From the NCBI RefSeq assembly GCF_009938225.1, contig NZ_AP019657.1, forward strand, positions 1,736,001 to 1,800,000: a stretch of DNA of 64,000 nucleotides. Direction: 5' to 3'. Positions 63,794 to 64,000 of this stretch are shown in pieces. This stretch comes from Vibrio ponticus (GTDB lineage: Bacteria > Pseudomonadota > Gammaproteobacteria > Enterobacterales > Vibrionaceae). Below the pieces are notes generated by a model. That model did not search any database and was not told the DNA's origin. It saw only the letters and a list, made by a program, of their open reading frames with translations. The position numbers were made by a program, and so were the translations under genes. How positions within the stretch are numbered: position 1 is the first letter of the stretch; each line of letters begins with the position of its first letter.

Positions 63794-64000
63794 AGACGTC
63801 TACCTATGCACAAAAACCTTATCGACAGCCATCAATGACAACGTAATGCTATCTGGGTCTAACAAATTAATTGAGTAATGTATTTCTACCGCGACCCCAA
63901 ATCAAGGATGTACTCAATCTTTTACAGAATCCTGTGATAACACACATGCCTAGCGCAATGAAAAAAAGCGACTTTTACAGATTTTAATTCTACCAAAGGT

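Noticed and set aside
1..64000. Search for CRISPR arrays, tRNA genes, insertion sequences or phage genes
   Set aside because: No regular direct repeats, tRNA-like cloverleaf, transposase or integrase motifs were seen by reading; short or degenerate ones could be missed.

Overview
The window reads as chromosomal DNA of a Vibrio (Gammaproteobacteria, Vibrionaceae). The clearest marks are a complete vieS-vieA-vieB three-gene signalling operon, MSHA-type minor pilin genes, an AcfD/SslE-type metalloprotease, and the gene order decR-ffs ... atl-ybaY-tesB, which keeps part of the enterobacterial order. No insertion sequence, integrase, tRNA, rRNA or CRISPR array was seen. Coding density is high and most genes lie in tight operons with overlapping stop and start codons.

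Layout. 1-1521: the start of a Tat-exported molybdoenzyme gene (cut by the left edge), divergent from a TorD-type chaperone and a NapF-like ferredoxin. 1627-6557: an RND efflux pair (adaptor and pump) divergent from a TetR repressor gene, with a clean palindromic operator between them. 6633-15635: a five-gene operon (mshC, D, O, P, Q type) in which the last gene encodes a 2276-residue MshQ-like protein, probably a pilus-tip adhesin; no major pilin or assembly genes are beside it. 15867-19004: a glutathionyl-hydroquinone reductase, then a polyamine-binding protein coupled to an acetylpolyamine amidohydrolase. 19210-24758: oppABCDF peptide importer with CRP-like sites upstream. 25292-27069: an SDR dehydrogenase divergent from a LysR regulator. 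27265-34180: vieSAB, a phosphorelay controlling c-di-GMP breakdown. 34410-38807: a secreted M60 (AcfD/SslE-like) lipoprotein metalloprotease. 38924-40014: HD hydrolase and GNAT acetyltransferase. 40158-44369: cysteine catabolism (transporter cyuP, desulfidase cyuA, regulator cyuR/decR). 44491-44597: 4.5S SRP RNA. 44772-46772: a diguanylate cyclase with two periplasmic solute-binding domains. 46932-52352: a membrane protein of unknown role, atl, ybaY, tesB, a PLP-dependent cysteine synthase-family enzyme, a DUF1244 protein and a Tim44-like protein. 52562-56343: a TetR regulator with a fused MFS-acyltransferase, YeiH, and a small membrane protein. 56423-63793: the complete menFDHBCE operon for menaquinone synthesis.

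How it fits together. Several systems suit a facultative anaerobe living on surfaces or hosts: menaquinone and a TMAO/DMSO-type reductase for anaerobic respiration, peptide, polyamine and cysteine scavenging with CRP-like sites, opposing c-di-GMP enzymes (VieA phosphodiesterase, GGDEF cyclase), a likely pilus-tip adhesin, and a mucinase-type protease next to vieSAB. The most unusual points are the detached minor-pilin/giant MshQ operon, the structured region in front of cyuA with two competing inverted repeats, the cysteine-rich PAS region of VieS, and shared GTTCAA/TTGAAC half-sites around the TetR/MFS-acyltransferase/yeiH region. All functions come from reading sequence motifs and family memory; no database search was run.
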